A DNA stretch of 64,000 nucleotides from Lentilactobacillus diolivorans DSM 14421 (lineage in GTDB: Bacteria; Bacillota; Bacilli; Lactobacillales; Lactobacillaceae). The notes beneath the pieces are model-generated. The model had not been told where the DNA came from. It saw nothing but the letters and a program-made list of their open reading frames with translations, and did no database searches. Positions 17,024-26,398 of this stretch are shown here, piece by piece. The stretch is taken from positions 62,001-126,000 of the forward strand of contig NZ_AZEY01000029.1 in the NCBI RefSeq assembly GCF_001434255.1, read 5' to 3'. The position numbers were made by a program, and so were the translations under genes. The first letter of the stretch is position 1. Each line of letters begins with the position of its first letter.

Positions 17024-17704
17024 TTAATGCGCCATCGAGCCTCGTTTTTTCGTTCGAAAATTATGTTTTAAGCGCGGCCACACGTACTTATCTGCTGTTT
17101 GAATAATTAATCCATTGCAGATAATTGAAAAGAAGGTGCCAATATTAACCGCAAATAAGTTTTGGGTGACTGCGAATGAAATCATCATCGCCACAATTGG
17201 TGGGATAAAATCAATTAACTGGGCAGCCACTGCACTTTTACGAAGGTAAAAGAATCGCAAAATGTTGGTTGTATCGTCATTGGGATGCATTAAAATGTTG
17301 GCTCGCTGATATAACGAAATGGCTGTGCAGAAGAAGATAATTCCTAAACAGGACAAAATGGCACGAACGATAATTGGTAGATTACCGATACCGGCTGAAT
17401 CAAATAAATTTACGAAGAGATTGACGAAGTAACTAAAGAAACAAACATAACCGATTTCGCCAACAAATCGCGGCCAATCCCAACGTTTAATCAAAATTTG
17501 ATTAGTGACCGTATTCAAAAAGCCGATGATGAATAAAATGGCACCAACGTTGATGTTAAACCAACGGCTATAATTGACGGCTGATGCAGTCCAAACGGCA
17601 CTTCCCATGTTGGCCGAAATCGTTAGCGCGTTACCGAACGCATTTAGAATTAAACCGGAAATTAATCCAATCAAGCGTTGTTTAAATGTATTTTTGATGA
17701 CCAA
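17024..17704 (-). CDS. YczE/YyaS/YitT-family membrane protein
   Basis: The 226-residue protein has about five or six hydrophobic segments and the typical opening of the YczE family (GLILNAFGNALTISANMGSAVWTA), plus LYQRANILMHPNDDTTNILR in the middle. The family has no established biochemical role. Translation appears to start at TTG (17704), behind GGAGAGAGAGGG. It lies 26 bp after the GH31 alpha-glucosidase, so it is cotranscribed. A link to sugar use is only positional. Confidence 0.8.
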   Translation of the reverse strand: MVIKNTFKQRLIGLISGLILNAFGNALTISANMGSAVWTASAVNYSRWFNINVGAILFIIGFLNTVTNQILIKRWDWPRFVGEIGYVCFFSYFVNLFVNLFDSAGIGNLPIIVRAILSCLGIIFFCTAISLYQRANILMHPNDDTTNILRFFYLRKSAVAAQLIDFIPPIVAMMISFAVTQNLFAVNIGTFFSIICNGLIIQTADKYVWPRLKHNFRTKKRGSMAH

Positions 17705-17730
17705 GTCCCTCTCTCTCCAAACTAATCGTG

Positions 17731-20034
17731 TTAAAGATACCGGCTGGTTCGTGGCTCGTAGGTCAAAGTCACGGTCTTTTCAGGTAGGACAACTTTAATT
17801 TTCCGATAGACGCTTTTGAAACCTTGGTGCAGAAGTTTAACACTGACCTGATTGCGATTAACAGAGATGGCGTAGCGATTGAACTCACCTTTTTGGTAGT
17901 TGAAGTCCATACCATTATCCTGGTAATGATCATAGTGCCCCTCATCACCCCAAACATGGAAGGTCATTTCGTCATCGGGGTCTTCTGAAATGTGGTCGAC
18001 TTGTTGGCCCCATGGTAGGATTGCGTTTTTCTGGACGAACAAAGGCAACTTATCTAGTGGTGCGTTGACAACGATATCTTTGCCGCCGGTATATTCACGG
18101 TGATTCCAGAAGTCAATCCATTGACCAGCAGGTAAATAGACCAGTCGCTTGGTTTGTGACTTTTCAACAATTGGTGCTACTAACAGACTGTTGCCAACCA
18201 TGAACTCATTATCAATATCTGTCACGCGTGGATCATCATCGTAATTGAGAACCAGTGGGCGCATGATCGGCAAGCCGGTTTTGGTTTCTTGGGCAAACAG
18301 ATCGTACATATAAGGAATTAAGTGATAGCGCAGTTGTAAATAACGTCGATAAATGGAGAGGGTGGGTTCGCCAAAACTCCAAGGTTCTTGGTGACGGGTA
18401 CCCATGGCACTATGATTCCGTAATAACGGACTAAAGATCGCTGCTTCAATCCAGCGAGTTAATAATTCAGGCGTTGTGTCGGAACCAAAGCCACCGATAT
18501 CGGTTCCGGCAAAGGCAAACCCACTCAAACCAAGATTGCATAGTTGGGGAATCATCATTTGAATGTGAGCCCAAAGACTGCGGTTATCGCCTGTCCAGAC
18601 CGTTGAATATTTCTGAGTGCCGGCGTAGGCAGCTCTTGTAATGATATATGGTCGTTTGCCTTGATGGGTTTTAAGTCCTTCATAAGTCGCTTTTGCCATA
18701 TTATGACCATAAACATTATGCATTTTCTGGTGGGCTGATTTAAGCTCTTGATCACTAAAGACAATATTGTCAGGGATGTCACCATCAAATGAAGCCGGTT
18801 CATTCATATCGTTCCAAATGCCGGCAACCCCAATATCGGTTAAAAATTTGGTGTTTTGAGCCCACCAATTACGAACTTCGGGACGACCAAAGTCAGGGAA
18901 AGCGGAATCACCTGGCCAAACTTTGTTGATATAGACTTGACCATCGGGTGTCTTTACAAAATAGCCTTTTTTAACACCTTCTGAATAAACTGAATAGTCA
19001 GGGTCCTTTTTAACCCCGGGGTCAATAATGGTCACAATTTTTATCCCACGTTGTTTCAGATTTTGAAGAAAGGCCTTGGGATCATTTTGGTAAGCCTCAT
19101 TATTCCAAGTAAAGACCCGGTAGCCACGCATGTAATCAATATCAAAATGAATGGCGTCGCAGGGGAGTTTGGATTTCTTTAGATGATCGGCAATGGTTTC
19201 AACTTCCTGTTGGCTGATGCTGTATCCCCAGCGTGATTGCTGATAACCCAGCGTCCATTTTTGTGGTAACGGCACCCGACCGGTCAAGTAGGTGTAATTA
19301 GTGACGACATCCTTGAAGGTTTGACCCCCAAGGATGTAGTAATCCAAGTTGCCGGCAACGGCAGAGTAAAAATAATAGTTGGAATTTTCCTTGCCCATGT
19401 CAAAGTGACTGCGATAAGGGTTATCAAAGAATAGCCCATACGGATAGCCATTTTTTAAACCGTACATGACCGGAATGGATTTATATAGTTTAGTGAAATT
19501 TTCCATTTGAGGTGCGGGATTATCGGTGTTCCAATTGTCATACTCATAGCCGCGTTTATCCAAGTAGCCGGTTTTATCACCCAAGCCGTAGAGATGTTCG
19601 TTAGCCGCTAATGATTTAACGACTTCGTAATAACCGTTGTCATCCCCGTTAACGGATTGTGAAACGGTGTGGCCCTCCGCTTCAACCAACTGTTTATGAG
19701 CTTCATCGATTCCTCGGTCTAGCGGTGATCGGCTGCCCCGATAGTCGGTGATTAGCTGATGGTCTGCCTGGTCGTAAACATCGATATGCTGATCGGCATC
19801 GATTTTTAGAAGCAATGAATCAGTTTTTAATTCATAGTGATTATCATTCTTATTTAAGGTGAAAGTTGTTGGTTGTTGTTTATTGCCCTCGACGGCGTAA
19901 GACTGACCCTTATCACCACGGAATTCGAAAACGCGGATAATTTCGGGGGTTAGAACTGAAATTTGAAGATGACGATTTGGATAATTAAATGTCATTGTTT
20001 GATTAGCTTGCGTGACTGACGGTAATGTTTCCAT
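17731..20034 (-). CDS. GH31 alpha-glucosidase
   Basis: The 767-residue enzyme shows a GH31 N-terminal beta-domain (about 10-240), then the barrel with the nucleophile Asp409 in WNDMNEP and acid/base Asp482 in WTGDN, and a C-terminal DUF5110-like domain. The WNDMNEP form is typical of alpha-glucosidases, distinct from the alpha-xylosidase KTDFGER form at 7921. The ATG at 20034 is preferred to the one at 20076 because AAAGGGAAG lies 7 nt upstream. It lacks a signal peptide and probably hydrolyses maltose- or isomaltose-type oligosaccharides in the cytoplasm. Confidence 0.92.
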   Translation of the reverse strand: METLPSVTQANQTMTFNYPNRHLQISVLTPEIIRVFEFRGDKGQSYAVEGNKQQPTTFTLNKNDNHYELKTDSLLLKIDADQHIDVYDQADHQLITDYRGSRSPLDRGIDEAHKQLVEAEGHTVSQSVNGDDNGYYEVVKSLAANEHLYGLGDKTGYLDKRGYEYDNWNTDNPAPQMENFTKLYKSIPVMYGLKNGYPYGLFFDNPYRSHFDMGKENSNYYFYSAVAGNLDYYILGGQTFKDVVTNYTYLTGRVPLPQKWTLGYQQSRWGYSISQQEVETIADHLKKSKLPCDAIHFDIDYMRGYRVFTWNNEAYQNDPKAFLQNLKQRGIKIVTIIDPGVKKDPDYSVYSEGVKKGYFVKTPDGQVYINKVWPGDSAFPDFGRPEVRNWWAQNTKFLTDIGVAGIWNDMNEPASFDGDIPDNIVFSDQELKSAHQKMHNVYGHNMAKATYEGLKTHQGKRPYIITRAAYAGTQKYSTVWTGDNRSLWAHIQMMIPQLCNLGLSGFAFAGTDIGGFGSDTTPELLTRWIEAAIFSPLLRNHSAMGTRHQEPWSFGEPTLSIYRRYLQLRYHLIPYMYDLFAQETKTGLPIMRPLVLNYDDDPRVTDIDNEFMVGNSLLVAPIVEKSQTKRLVYLPAGQWIDFWNHREYTGGKDIVVNAPLDKLPLFVQKNAILPWGQQVDHISEDPDDEMTFHVWGDEGHYDHYQDNGMDFNYQKGEFNRYAISVNRNQVSVKLLHQGFKSVYRKIKVVLPEKTVTLTYEPRTSRYL

Positions 20035-20330
20035 ATCAAGACTTCCCTTTAAGTTTAATTCAATATTGATTTTCAAACGTAGGTATACATCTATCGTAAC
20101 AGTTTCAGGGAGGTAATTGATTAATGAACTTTTAAGTTGTTCATAAAAATTGGTGGGTGAACGTTCAAAAACAAATCATTGCATTTTAACATCGCCGTTG
20201 ATAACGGGACGTCTTCAAAAACAAGAAAATTTTCTTAGCCCATTTATCATACATGCCCTAACCGATTAAACGATTTACTTTCTGTTAAATTAGGCTTGTG
20301 GTTTGCATTTCTCAATGGTAAACTTTCTAT

Positions 20331-20343
20331 GTAAGCGCTTTAC
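20331..20343. promoter_or_regulatory. cre-like site upstream of 5'-nucleotidase gene
   Basis: GTAAGCGCTTTAC is a near-palindrome close to the cre consensus but one base longer between half-sites. It lies 25 bp before the ATG, so CcpA bound here would block expression. Confidence 0.4.
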
Positions 20344-20367
20344 TATATTGATAATGGGGGGCAATTT

Positions 20368-22110
20368 ATGTTCAAGGGGCGGTTTTTCAAGGGAGCAGTT
20401 TTGCTGGGATTGTTTTTAGCATCGTTTTTGGCATTTAAGCAGGAAGTGCTTGCAAAGTCAAATTCAAATCAAGAAATACCCGTTCAACTATTAGGTGTCA
20501 ATGATCTCCATGGTGGTTTGCAGACGAACGGTAAATTTGTGATGGATCAGGTAACTGTGAATAATGCTGGTGGCCTCGCCAGACTTGGTGGTTACCTGGA
20601 TCAAGAGGAACAAAATTTTAAAATCCTTCATCCCGGTGGCGTGACGCTAAGGGTTCAAAGCGGTGATATGGTTGGTGCGAGTCCTGCCAATTCAGCATTA
20701 CTAGATGATGGCCCAACGCTTGCAGCATTACACGCGATGCGGATTAAGGTGGGAGTTCTTGGTAATCATGAGTTTGACCATGGCATTGATCAATATTTGC
20801 GTGAAGTTGATGGCGTGACTCCGTCAACTGATTATTTGAATAATCCTTTACAGATTCAAGCTATTCAGCAATATCCATTTGTTAATACGGGAATGAAGAT
20901 GCTAATTGCAAATGTTCTGGATAAACGAACTCATCAAATTCCTGTAGGCTATCGTCCTTATACCATTCAAAAAGTCACGGATCCCAAAACCAACCAATCT
21001 GTTCGAGTGGGATACATTGGTATATTAAATACGAATTTACCTGGAATTGCTAAAAAATATCAATTTTTAGACGAGGCTCAAACGATCGCCAAGTATGACA
21101 ATTTGTTACGGGGGAAAGGAGTTAAAGCCATCGTTGTTTTGGGACATACAGGTGCAGTCACTCAAGATGGCCAAACAACCGGGGATGCTGTTAACGATTT
21201 AAAAAAGTTAAAACAGATTGATCCAAATAATAGTGTCGATATTTTCTTTGCCGGTCATAGTCATCAGTATGCGGATGGTTGGGTAGACGGGATTCCTGTT
21301 TTACAGGCAGGATTTCAAGGTAAGGGATTTTCTGAAGTAACGGGCAGCCTTAACTTTCAAACGCAAGATTTTGATCATCGGACGTTGAATGCAACCGTGA
21401 AGCCAGTTTACTCAGCTGCAAATGATCCGGCATCGTTTAAAAAGAGTCTGGCCTTTTATGAAATCACTAATATTATCAACGATGCTAATCAAAGAGTGGC
21501 ACCAATTATTAATACAAAAGTTGGTTCAATTGCTGGTGGTCAAACAATCAGTAATGAACTTTCGAATAATAAGGAATCACAAGCAGCCTATGTTGTTGTC
21601 GATGCGCAGAGAAAGATTGCCAACCAACAGGGTCATTCAACCGATATTGCCATTACGAGCAACGACTCAATCAGAAGTGATATGACAGCTCAGGGGGATG
21701 GCAGTGTCACACTGGGGACGTTATATAATATGCAGCCGTATGGCAACAGTCAGCCAATTGTAGAATTGACCGGCCAAGATATCATTGAGTTGTTAAATGA
21801 ACAGTATACAAAGTCGCAATTATATTTCTTGCAACTTTCTGGGCTGACCTATCATTTTAAAGCAGCAAGTGAAGGCGGGCAATTGGCAACCGTTTCAAAT
21901 GTTCAGGTTGATGGTAAGCCAATTGATCAGAATGCGAAATATCACGTTCTGACAAATGATTATTTATCAACTGGCGGCGATGGCTACCTTGCATTTACAA
22001 AAGGAAAGATTGTTGATAACGCTGGCCAGGATATTGACTTATTAACTGCATATTTGCAAGCAAATAGTCCAATCCAAGTACCACAATTAAACCGAAAAAT
22101 TCAGGATTAA
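20368..22110 (+). CDS. Secreted 5'-nucleotidase / 2',3'-cyclic phosphodiesterase family protein
   Basis: This 580-residue protein starts with a signal peptide (KGRFFKGAVLLGLFLASFLAF, cleavage likely after VLA near 29). The calcineurin-like metallophosphatase domain has the metal motifs NDLHGG (46-50), SGDMVG (99-103), GNHEFDHG (132-139), GHTG and GHSHQY. The C-terminal 5'-nucleotidase domain follows, with TSNDSIRSDM and NMQPYGNS. No LPXTG motif or membrane anchor is present, so it is released or held non-covalently. Extracellular nucleotides would be dephosphorylated for uptake. It is followed after 16 bp by the secreted histidine phosphatase. A paralogue lies at 28146. Confidence 0.92.
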   Translation: MFKGRFFKGAVLLGLFLASFLAFKQEVLAKSNSNQEIPVQLLGVNDLHGGLQTNGKFVMDQVTVNNAGGLARLGGYLDQEEQNFKILHPGGVTLRVQSGDMVGASPANSALLDDGPTLAALHAMRIKVGVLGNHEFDHGIDQYLREVDGVTPSTDYLNNPLQIQAIQQYPFVNTGMKMLIANVLDKRTHQIPVGYRPYTIQKVTDPKTNQSVRVGYIGILNTNLPGIAKKYQFLDEAQTIAKYDNLLRGKGVKAIVVLGHTGAVTQDGQTTGDAVNDLKKLKQIDPNNSVDIFFAGHSHQYADGWVDGIPVLQAGFQGKGFSEVTGSLNFQTQDFDHRTLNATVKPVYSAANDPASFKKSLAFYEITNIINDANQRVAPIINTKVGSIAGGQTISNELSNNKESQAAYVVVDAQRKIANQQGHSTDIAITSNDSIRSDMTAQGDGSVTLGTLYNMQPYGNSQPIVELTGQDIIELLNEQYTKSQLYFLQLSGLTYHFKAASEGGQLATVSNVQVDGKPIDQNAKYHVLTNDYLSTGGDGYLAFTKGKIVDNAGQDIDLLTAYLQANSPIQVPQLNRKIQD

Positions 22111-22126
22111 TAAGGGGAAGATAAAG

Positions 22127-22993
22127 ATGAAGTTTTCAACAAAATTAATGACAGTATTATGCGCAATGGGATTAGTGGGTGCAATCAGTGTGGTGACACC
22201 GATGGCTAACTCAGAGGCTGCGTCAGTAAAAAAAGCGACAAAGAAGGTCACTAAAACAGTTAGGAAGACCGCACCAGTAACCATTTATTTAACTCGTCAC
22301 GGGGAAACAACCGGAAATGTCATGGGGCGCGTCCAAGGATGGAGTGACTTTCCGTTAACTGAAAACGGCATTAAAGTTGCTGATCAGCTAGGTTATGGAT
22401 TAAAGGGCATTAAATTTAAGTATGCGTATGCCGGCAATTTAACCCGTCAAGAAGTTACTGCTAAACATGCACTGAAGTATTCAGGAAATTCAAAAGTCAA
22501 AGTAAATATTTCCCAATTCTTGCGTGAAGGTGGTTACGGAAGCTTTGAGGGTGATAGTATTGCCGCCGATAACAATAAAATTGCGGCGGTTTATGGTTAC
22601 CAAAGTGGTGATGACTTCATGAAGAGTACCGGCAAAGATTATTGGAACATGTTGCAGAACGCTTATTATCGACTTGATCAACAAAATTCACAACAAACAA
22701 AATTAGTTGCCGGCGACCGTGCAGAAAGTGCGACGATGGTTCAGGATCGGATGACTAAAGAGCTAAATACAATTGCCAAAAGAACGACGAACAATGGTGG
22801 GGGTAACGTATTGGTTGTGAGTTCAGGTATGTCAATCAATGAATACTTGTCGACCATGGCAGCTAATTATACAGGTGCTGCAATTCCCAACGCCGCCGTT
22901 ACTAAGCTGGTCTATCAAAATGGGAAGCTATCGGTAACTGGTCCCATTGCCTCCTTGGATTATGTTAATAAAGGTGCATCTTTAATGAAATAA
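22127..22993 (+). CDS. Secreted histidine-phosphatase-superfamily protein, second catalytic His missing
   Basis: The 288-residue protein carries a signal peptide (about 1-32, cleavage near SEAAS) and a Lys-rich linker, then a branch-1 histidine phosphatase fold: LTRHGETTGN (His58 is the phospho-acceptor), GWSDFPLTENG and LREGGYGSFEG. The second conserved His, normally in V-S-H-G near the C-terminus, is replaced: the sequence is VVSSGMS with Ser233 at that position. Activity is therefore doubtful or altered. It is cotranscribed with the secreted 5'-nucleotidase-like enzyme, which suggests phosphate-ester scavenging outside the cell. Confidence 0.87.
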   Translation: MKFSTKLMTVLCAMGLVGAISVVTPMANSEAASVKKATKKVTKTVRKTAPVTIYLTRHGETTGNVMGRVQGWSDFPLTENGIKVADQLGYGLKGIKFKYAYAGNLTRQEVTAKHALKYSGNSKVKVNISQFLREGGYGSFEGDSIAADNNKIAAVYGYQSGDDFMKSTGKDYWNMLQNAYYRLDQQNSQQTKLVAGDRAESATMVQDRMTKELNTIAKRTTNNGGGNVLVVSSGMSINEYLSTMAANYTGAAIPNAAVTKLVYQNGKLSVTGPIASLDYVNKGASLMK

Positions 22994-23040
22994 AATAGGA
23001 AGTTGATTGTTGTGTTTAGAAATGATCATCAATAGATACT

Positions 23041-23090
23041 AAAACAGCAGGAGTTGGGAAGGCATTTAATCCCCAACTTCTGCTGCTTTT
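23041..23090. terminator. Bidirectional terminator
   Basis: An inverted repeat (CAGCAGGAGTTGGG / CCCCAACTTCTGCTG) with flanking A4 and T4 runs lies between converging genes. Confidence 0.8.
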
Positions 23091-23099
23091 GTTAGATCA

Positions 23100-24251
23100 T
23101 TATTCTTTTTTGGTGGTTCTTTTAATCAACCGACCAATATTTTCGGCTGTTTGAGCAACATCATGAGTTGCAGAATGCAATGCTTCGGCCAATGTTTTGA
23201 CGCCGGCAACACTGGTGAAGATGGCGTCAATTGTTTTCTTCGAATACAATTCTTCGATGCGGTCACCAATACTGCCAGCGATTGCAATCACCGGCGCGTC
23301 TGGGGCAACTTCTTTTGTTGCCAAGGCAACGCCATATGGGGTCTTGCCAAATTTGGTTTGGAAGTCAATGCCACCCTCACCGGTAAAGACAAAATCAGAT
23401 CCCTTGGCTTTTCGTTTTAAATCGCTATATTCAACGACAATGTCGACACCCTTTTTCATGGTTGAATTAGTAAAGGCCAATAAACCGGCACCGAGCCCGC
23501 CGGCAGCTCCGGCGCCAGGATAGTCCGCTAATGATTTACCGGTTTGCTTTTGGATCACGTCAGCATAATGACGTAAATTTTGGTCCAGTGTTTGCACCAT
23601 TTCTGGTGTTGCACCCTTTTGGGGACCAAAAACAGCTGACGCACCATTTTTTCCGACCAGTGGATTGGTGACGTCTGAGGCAATTAGGATGGTTAAATGG
23701 TTAATTCGTGGATCAACCTCACTTGTGTCAATTTCAGCGAGTCGATCCAAGGCACCACCGCCAAATTTAACTTCCTGATGGTTCTGGTTGCGCAGTCGAA
23801 CACCAATTGCTTGTGCCATTCCAGCACCACCATCGTTAGTTGCACTGCCACCGATCCCCAAAATGAGTTTGGAAATGCCATGGTCCAGTGCTTTCAGGAT
23901 TAATTCACCCGTTCCATAGGTGGTCGTAATGAGCCGATTGCGGGTTTTCCGATTAATAAATTGAATGCCACTGGCTTGGGCCATTTCAATTACGCCGGTC
24001 TTACCATCACCTAAAAGGCCAAATTGAGCCTGAACAGGGGTACCAAGTGGACCGGTAACCGTTTCGGTGATTAGTTTGCCAGCTGTTGCATCGACAAGTG
24101 ATTGAACCGTCCCTTCGCCGCCATCAGCCATTGGAATCAATGCATAATCAGCCTGTGGATATACACGGCTGAGACCGACTTTGATTGCTTCGGCAGCTTC
24201 TTTTGCTGTTAAGCCGCCTTTGAAAGAATCAGGCGCAATGACAAATTTCAT
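23100..24251 (-). CDS. glxK: Glycerate kinase (GarK/GlxK family)
   Basis: The 383-residue enzyme matches the bacterial glycerate kinase family along its length: KFVIAPDSFKGGLTAKEAAEAI at the N-terminus (quoted in part), PMADGGEGT near 42, GIGGSATNDGG near 133, GAGAAGGLGAGLLAF near 265 and FTGEGGIDFQT near 300. It phosphorylates D-glycerate with ATP, feeding glycolysis. The ATG at 24251 is preferred over the GTG at 24272 because AAGGAG lies 9 nt upstream. It stands alone; no glycerate or glyoxylate genes are adjacent. Confidence 0.94.
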   Translation of the reverse strand: MKFVIAPDSFKGGLTAKEAAEAIKVGLSRVYPQADYALIPMADGGEGTVQSLVDATAGKLITETVTGPLGTPVQAQFGLLGDGKTGVIEMAQASGIQFINRKTRNRLITTTYGTGELILKALDHGISKLILGIGGSATNDGGAGMAQAIGVRLRNQNHQEVKFGGGALDRLAEIDTSEVDPRINHLTILIASDVTNPLVGKNGASAVFGPQKGATPEMVQTLDQNLRHYADVIQKQTGKSLADYPGAGAAGGLGAGLLAFTNSTMKKGVDIVVEYSDLKRKAKGSDFVFTGEGGIDFQTKFGKTPYGVALATKEVAPDAPVIAIAGSIGDRIEELYSKKTIDAIFTSVAGVKTLAEALHSATHDVAQTAENIGRLIKRTTKKE

Positions 24252-24849
24252 GATTTGAGTCTCCTTAGACACCCCTGTAGTGATTGCGCTTTAGTTAACG
24301 CGCTTTATTTACAGTGGGGTAATCATTATCGTGTGGGGATAAACAACAGTGAATAATCATCTTGCTACTAAATTTCATTTTTACATATTATTAATTATGA
24401 CACGTAAATGGCCACGTTTATATAGTGAAGCTGTCAAAAAAATCTGATTTTTCCTCATTACTAAAGATGAAGAAGGTGACTACGGAGTAATATTATCATT
24501 TAAAAGTTTGCCTTTCGATGAAGTGAGCTAATCTATTTATGATTATTAAATCCTTTTGTGAAAAAACAATGTAATTGCTGGAAGAAAAATTTCAACAATG
24601 AGTGACGACTTTTCTGTAGAAGAGACGTTAAAAACGGCTAAAATTGTTAGATGTTGCTTAAAGTTAATTATTTTGTCACCAGTGAATCGCTTGATTTAGG
24701 CTGGTTTCACCCGTTAATGATTAAAATGATGCCATTTTTATCAAAAACCATAAATTCTTATTTATTTTTCGTTGCCCCACGACCAAATAAAGCATAGAAT
24801 GGTATTGAGCAGGATTTCACAAATACGTTGACATAAGGGGGTAATTTGA
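24252..24849. other. Intergenic region between glycerate kinase and transhydrogenase genes
   Basis: This is an AT-rich 598-bp stretch between divergent genes. It must hold both promoters, but no convincing hexamer pair, RNA structure or small gene was recognised. The pntAA ribosome site (AAGGGGG) lies at its right end. Confidence 0.5.
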
Positions 24850-26073
24850 ATGTCAATTGTGCTATCAACGCTTAAAGAGGCTGATCACGAAAACCGGGTT
24901 GCACTTAGCCCAGCAGTTGTCAGTCGAATGGTTAAAGATGGTTATCAAGTATTGGTGGAGAAGTCTAGTGGGGAAGCTGCCTACTTTTCTGATCAAGCAT
25001 ATACTGATGCTGGTGCCAAAGTTGTTGACAGAGATACGGCCATTAGCGACGCAAATGTAATCGCTGTCATCGACCGACCGGATGATGCGACGCTTGCTAA
25101 GCTGAAGTCTGGCCAAGTTTTGATTGGATTGCTGAGTTCACTTATCGATCCGGATAAGATGGAGCAGTTAGCAAAACAAAAGGTAACGGCTTTATCATTT
25201 GAGTTGTTGCCACGAACAATTTCACGAGCTCAAAGCATGGATGTTTTGAGTTCACAAGCATCTGTTGCCGGATACAAAGCAGCCTTGGTTGCCGCTGATG
25301 ATTTCACACGGTATATGCCGATGATGATCACCGCTGCCGGAACTGCCAAACCTGCAAAGGTATTAGTATTAGGTACTGGTGTTGCTGGGCTTCAAGCAAT
25401 TGGAACGGCAAAACGTCTCGGTGCTGAAGTCTCCGGCTACGATGTCCGACCAGCTTCAAAAGGCGAGGTTGAATCATTAGGTGCCAAGTTCCTAACCAGC
25501 TCAGTTAGTGCTGCTGGCGCCGGTGGTTATGCACGTCAATTGTCAGCTGAAGAACAGCAAAAGCAACAAGAGGAACTTGCGGGATTCATTAAGCAAAACG
25601 ATATTATTATTACAACTGCCCAAGTTCCTGGGAGAAAGCCACCATTGTTGGTTCCTGAAACATCTGTTAAGGAAGCCTCCGCGGGGACAATCTTCGTTGA
25701 TTTGGCCGCAAGTGATCTTGGCGGTAACGTTGCCGGATCCAAGCCAAGTGAAATTATCACCACTGATAACGGTGCCCGAATTATCGGTGCTCAAGATATG
25801 GCGAGTCAATTACCAACCGCTGCTTCGGAAATGTATGCCAAAAACGTCCAAACAGTCATTAAGTCAATCGTTAAGGATGATGCATTAAACATTGATACTG
25901 ACGATGATGTCCTTAGTGAATTAGTTGCGACCCATGATGGTGAAATCATTTCTGATCGACTGCGCAAAGCGCTCAATCTGCCAGTGAAACCTAAGGCAGA
26001 TGAATCGACTGATACTAAGGAAGACTCTTCGGATGATACTAAAGATCAATCGGACAAAAAGGAGGGTGCTTAA
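24850..26073 (+). CDS. pntAA: NAD(P) transhydrogenase alpha subunit, part 1 (domain I)
   Basis: The 407-residue protein is the NAD(H)-binding subunit. It has LKEADHENRVALSP at the start, the RAQSMDVLSSQA signature near 130, and the nucleotide-binding loop GTGVAGLQAIGTAKRLGA near 178. The final ~25 residues are a Asp/Ser/Lys-rich tail (KADESTDTKEDSSDD), replacing the fusion seen in E. coli PntA. With the next two genes it forms the split, proton-translocating form that exchanges hydride between NADH and NADP+ at the membrane. The ribosome site AAGGGGG precedes the ATG. Confidence 0.94.
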   Translation: MSIVLSTLKEADHENRVALSPAVVSRMVKDGYQVLVEKSSGEAAYFSDQAYTDAGAKVVDRDTAISDANVIAVIDRPDDATLAKLKSGQVLIGLLSSLIDPDKMEQLAKQKVTALSFELLPRTISRAQSMDVLSSQASVAGYKAALVAADDFTRYMPMMITAAGTAKPAKVLVLGTGVAGLQAIGTAKRLGAEVSGYDVRPASKGEVESLGAKFLTSSVSAAGAGGYARQLSAEEQQKQQEELAGFIKQNDIIITTAQVPGRKPPLLVPETSVKEASAGTIFVDLAASDLGGNVAGSKPSEIITTDNGARIIGAQDMASQLPTAASEMYAKNVQTVIKSIVKDDALNIDTDDDVLSELVATHDGEIISDRLRKALNLPVKPKADESTDTKEDSSDDTKDQSDKKEGA

Positions 26074-26074
26074 A

Positions 26075-26398
26075 ATGAATGAGGAACTATACGCTAACTT
26101 AGCAATTTTCGTGTTAAGTCTGTTAGTTGGTTTTGAAGTTATGAGTAAAATTCCAGCAACCTTGCAAACACCAATGATGTCTGGTGCCAATGCCATTCAT
26201 GGGGTTGTTGTCGTTGGTGCATTTGTCATTGCCGCTGAAGCTGATAATATGTACTTCTATATTTTAGCGTTCTTGGCTGCTTTCTTTGCGGCAGTCAACG
26301 TTGCTGGTGGTTATACGGTTACCGACCGGATGTTGGGGATGTTTGATCGTCCGACTGGCGGATCCAAGAAAGATGATAAAAGTGGAGGCGAGAAATAA
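26075..26398 (+). CDS. pntAB: NAD(P) transhydrogenase alpha subunit, part 2 (membrane)
   Basis: The 107-residue protein has three hydrophobic helices and the PntAB pattern (KIPATLQTPMMSGANAIHG and a C-terminal membrane segment ending YTVTDRMLGMFD). The start is the ATG at 26075, one base after the pntAA stop, with GGAGGG overlapping the pntAA end; the longer upstream frame is not used. It supplies part of the proton channel and its last base overlaps pntB. Confidence 0.94.
   Translation: MNEELYANLAIFVLSLLVGFEVMSKIPATLQTPMMSGANAIHGVVVVGAFVIAAEADNMYFYILAFLAAFFAAVNVAGGYTVTDRMLGMFDRPTGGSKKDDKSGGEK

Noticed and set aside
20161-20236. Direct repeat TTCAAAAACAA and palindrome AAGAAAATTTTCTT before the nucleotidase gene
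   Set aside because: Short and AT-rich; such repeats are expected by chance in an AT-rich intergenic region, and no promoter could be tied to them.
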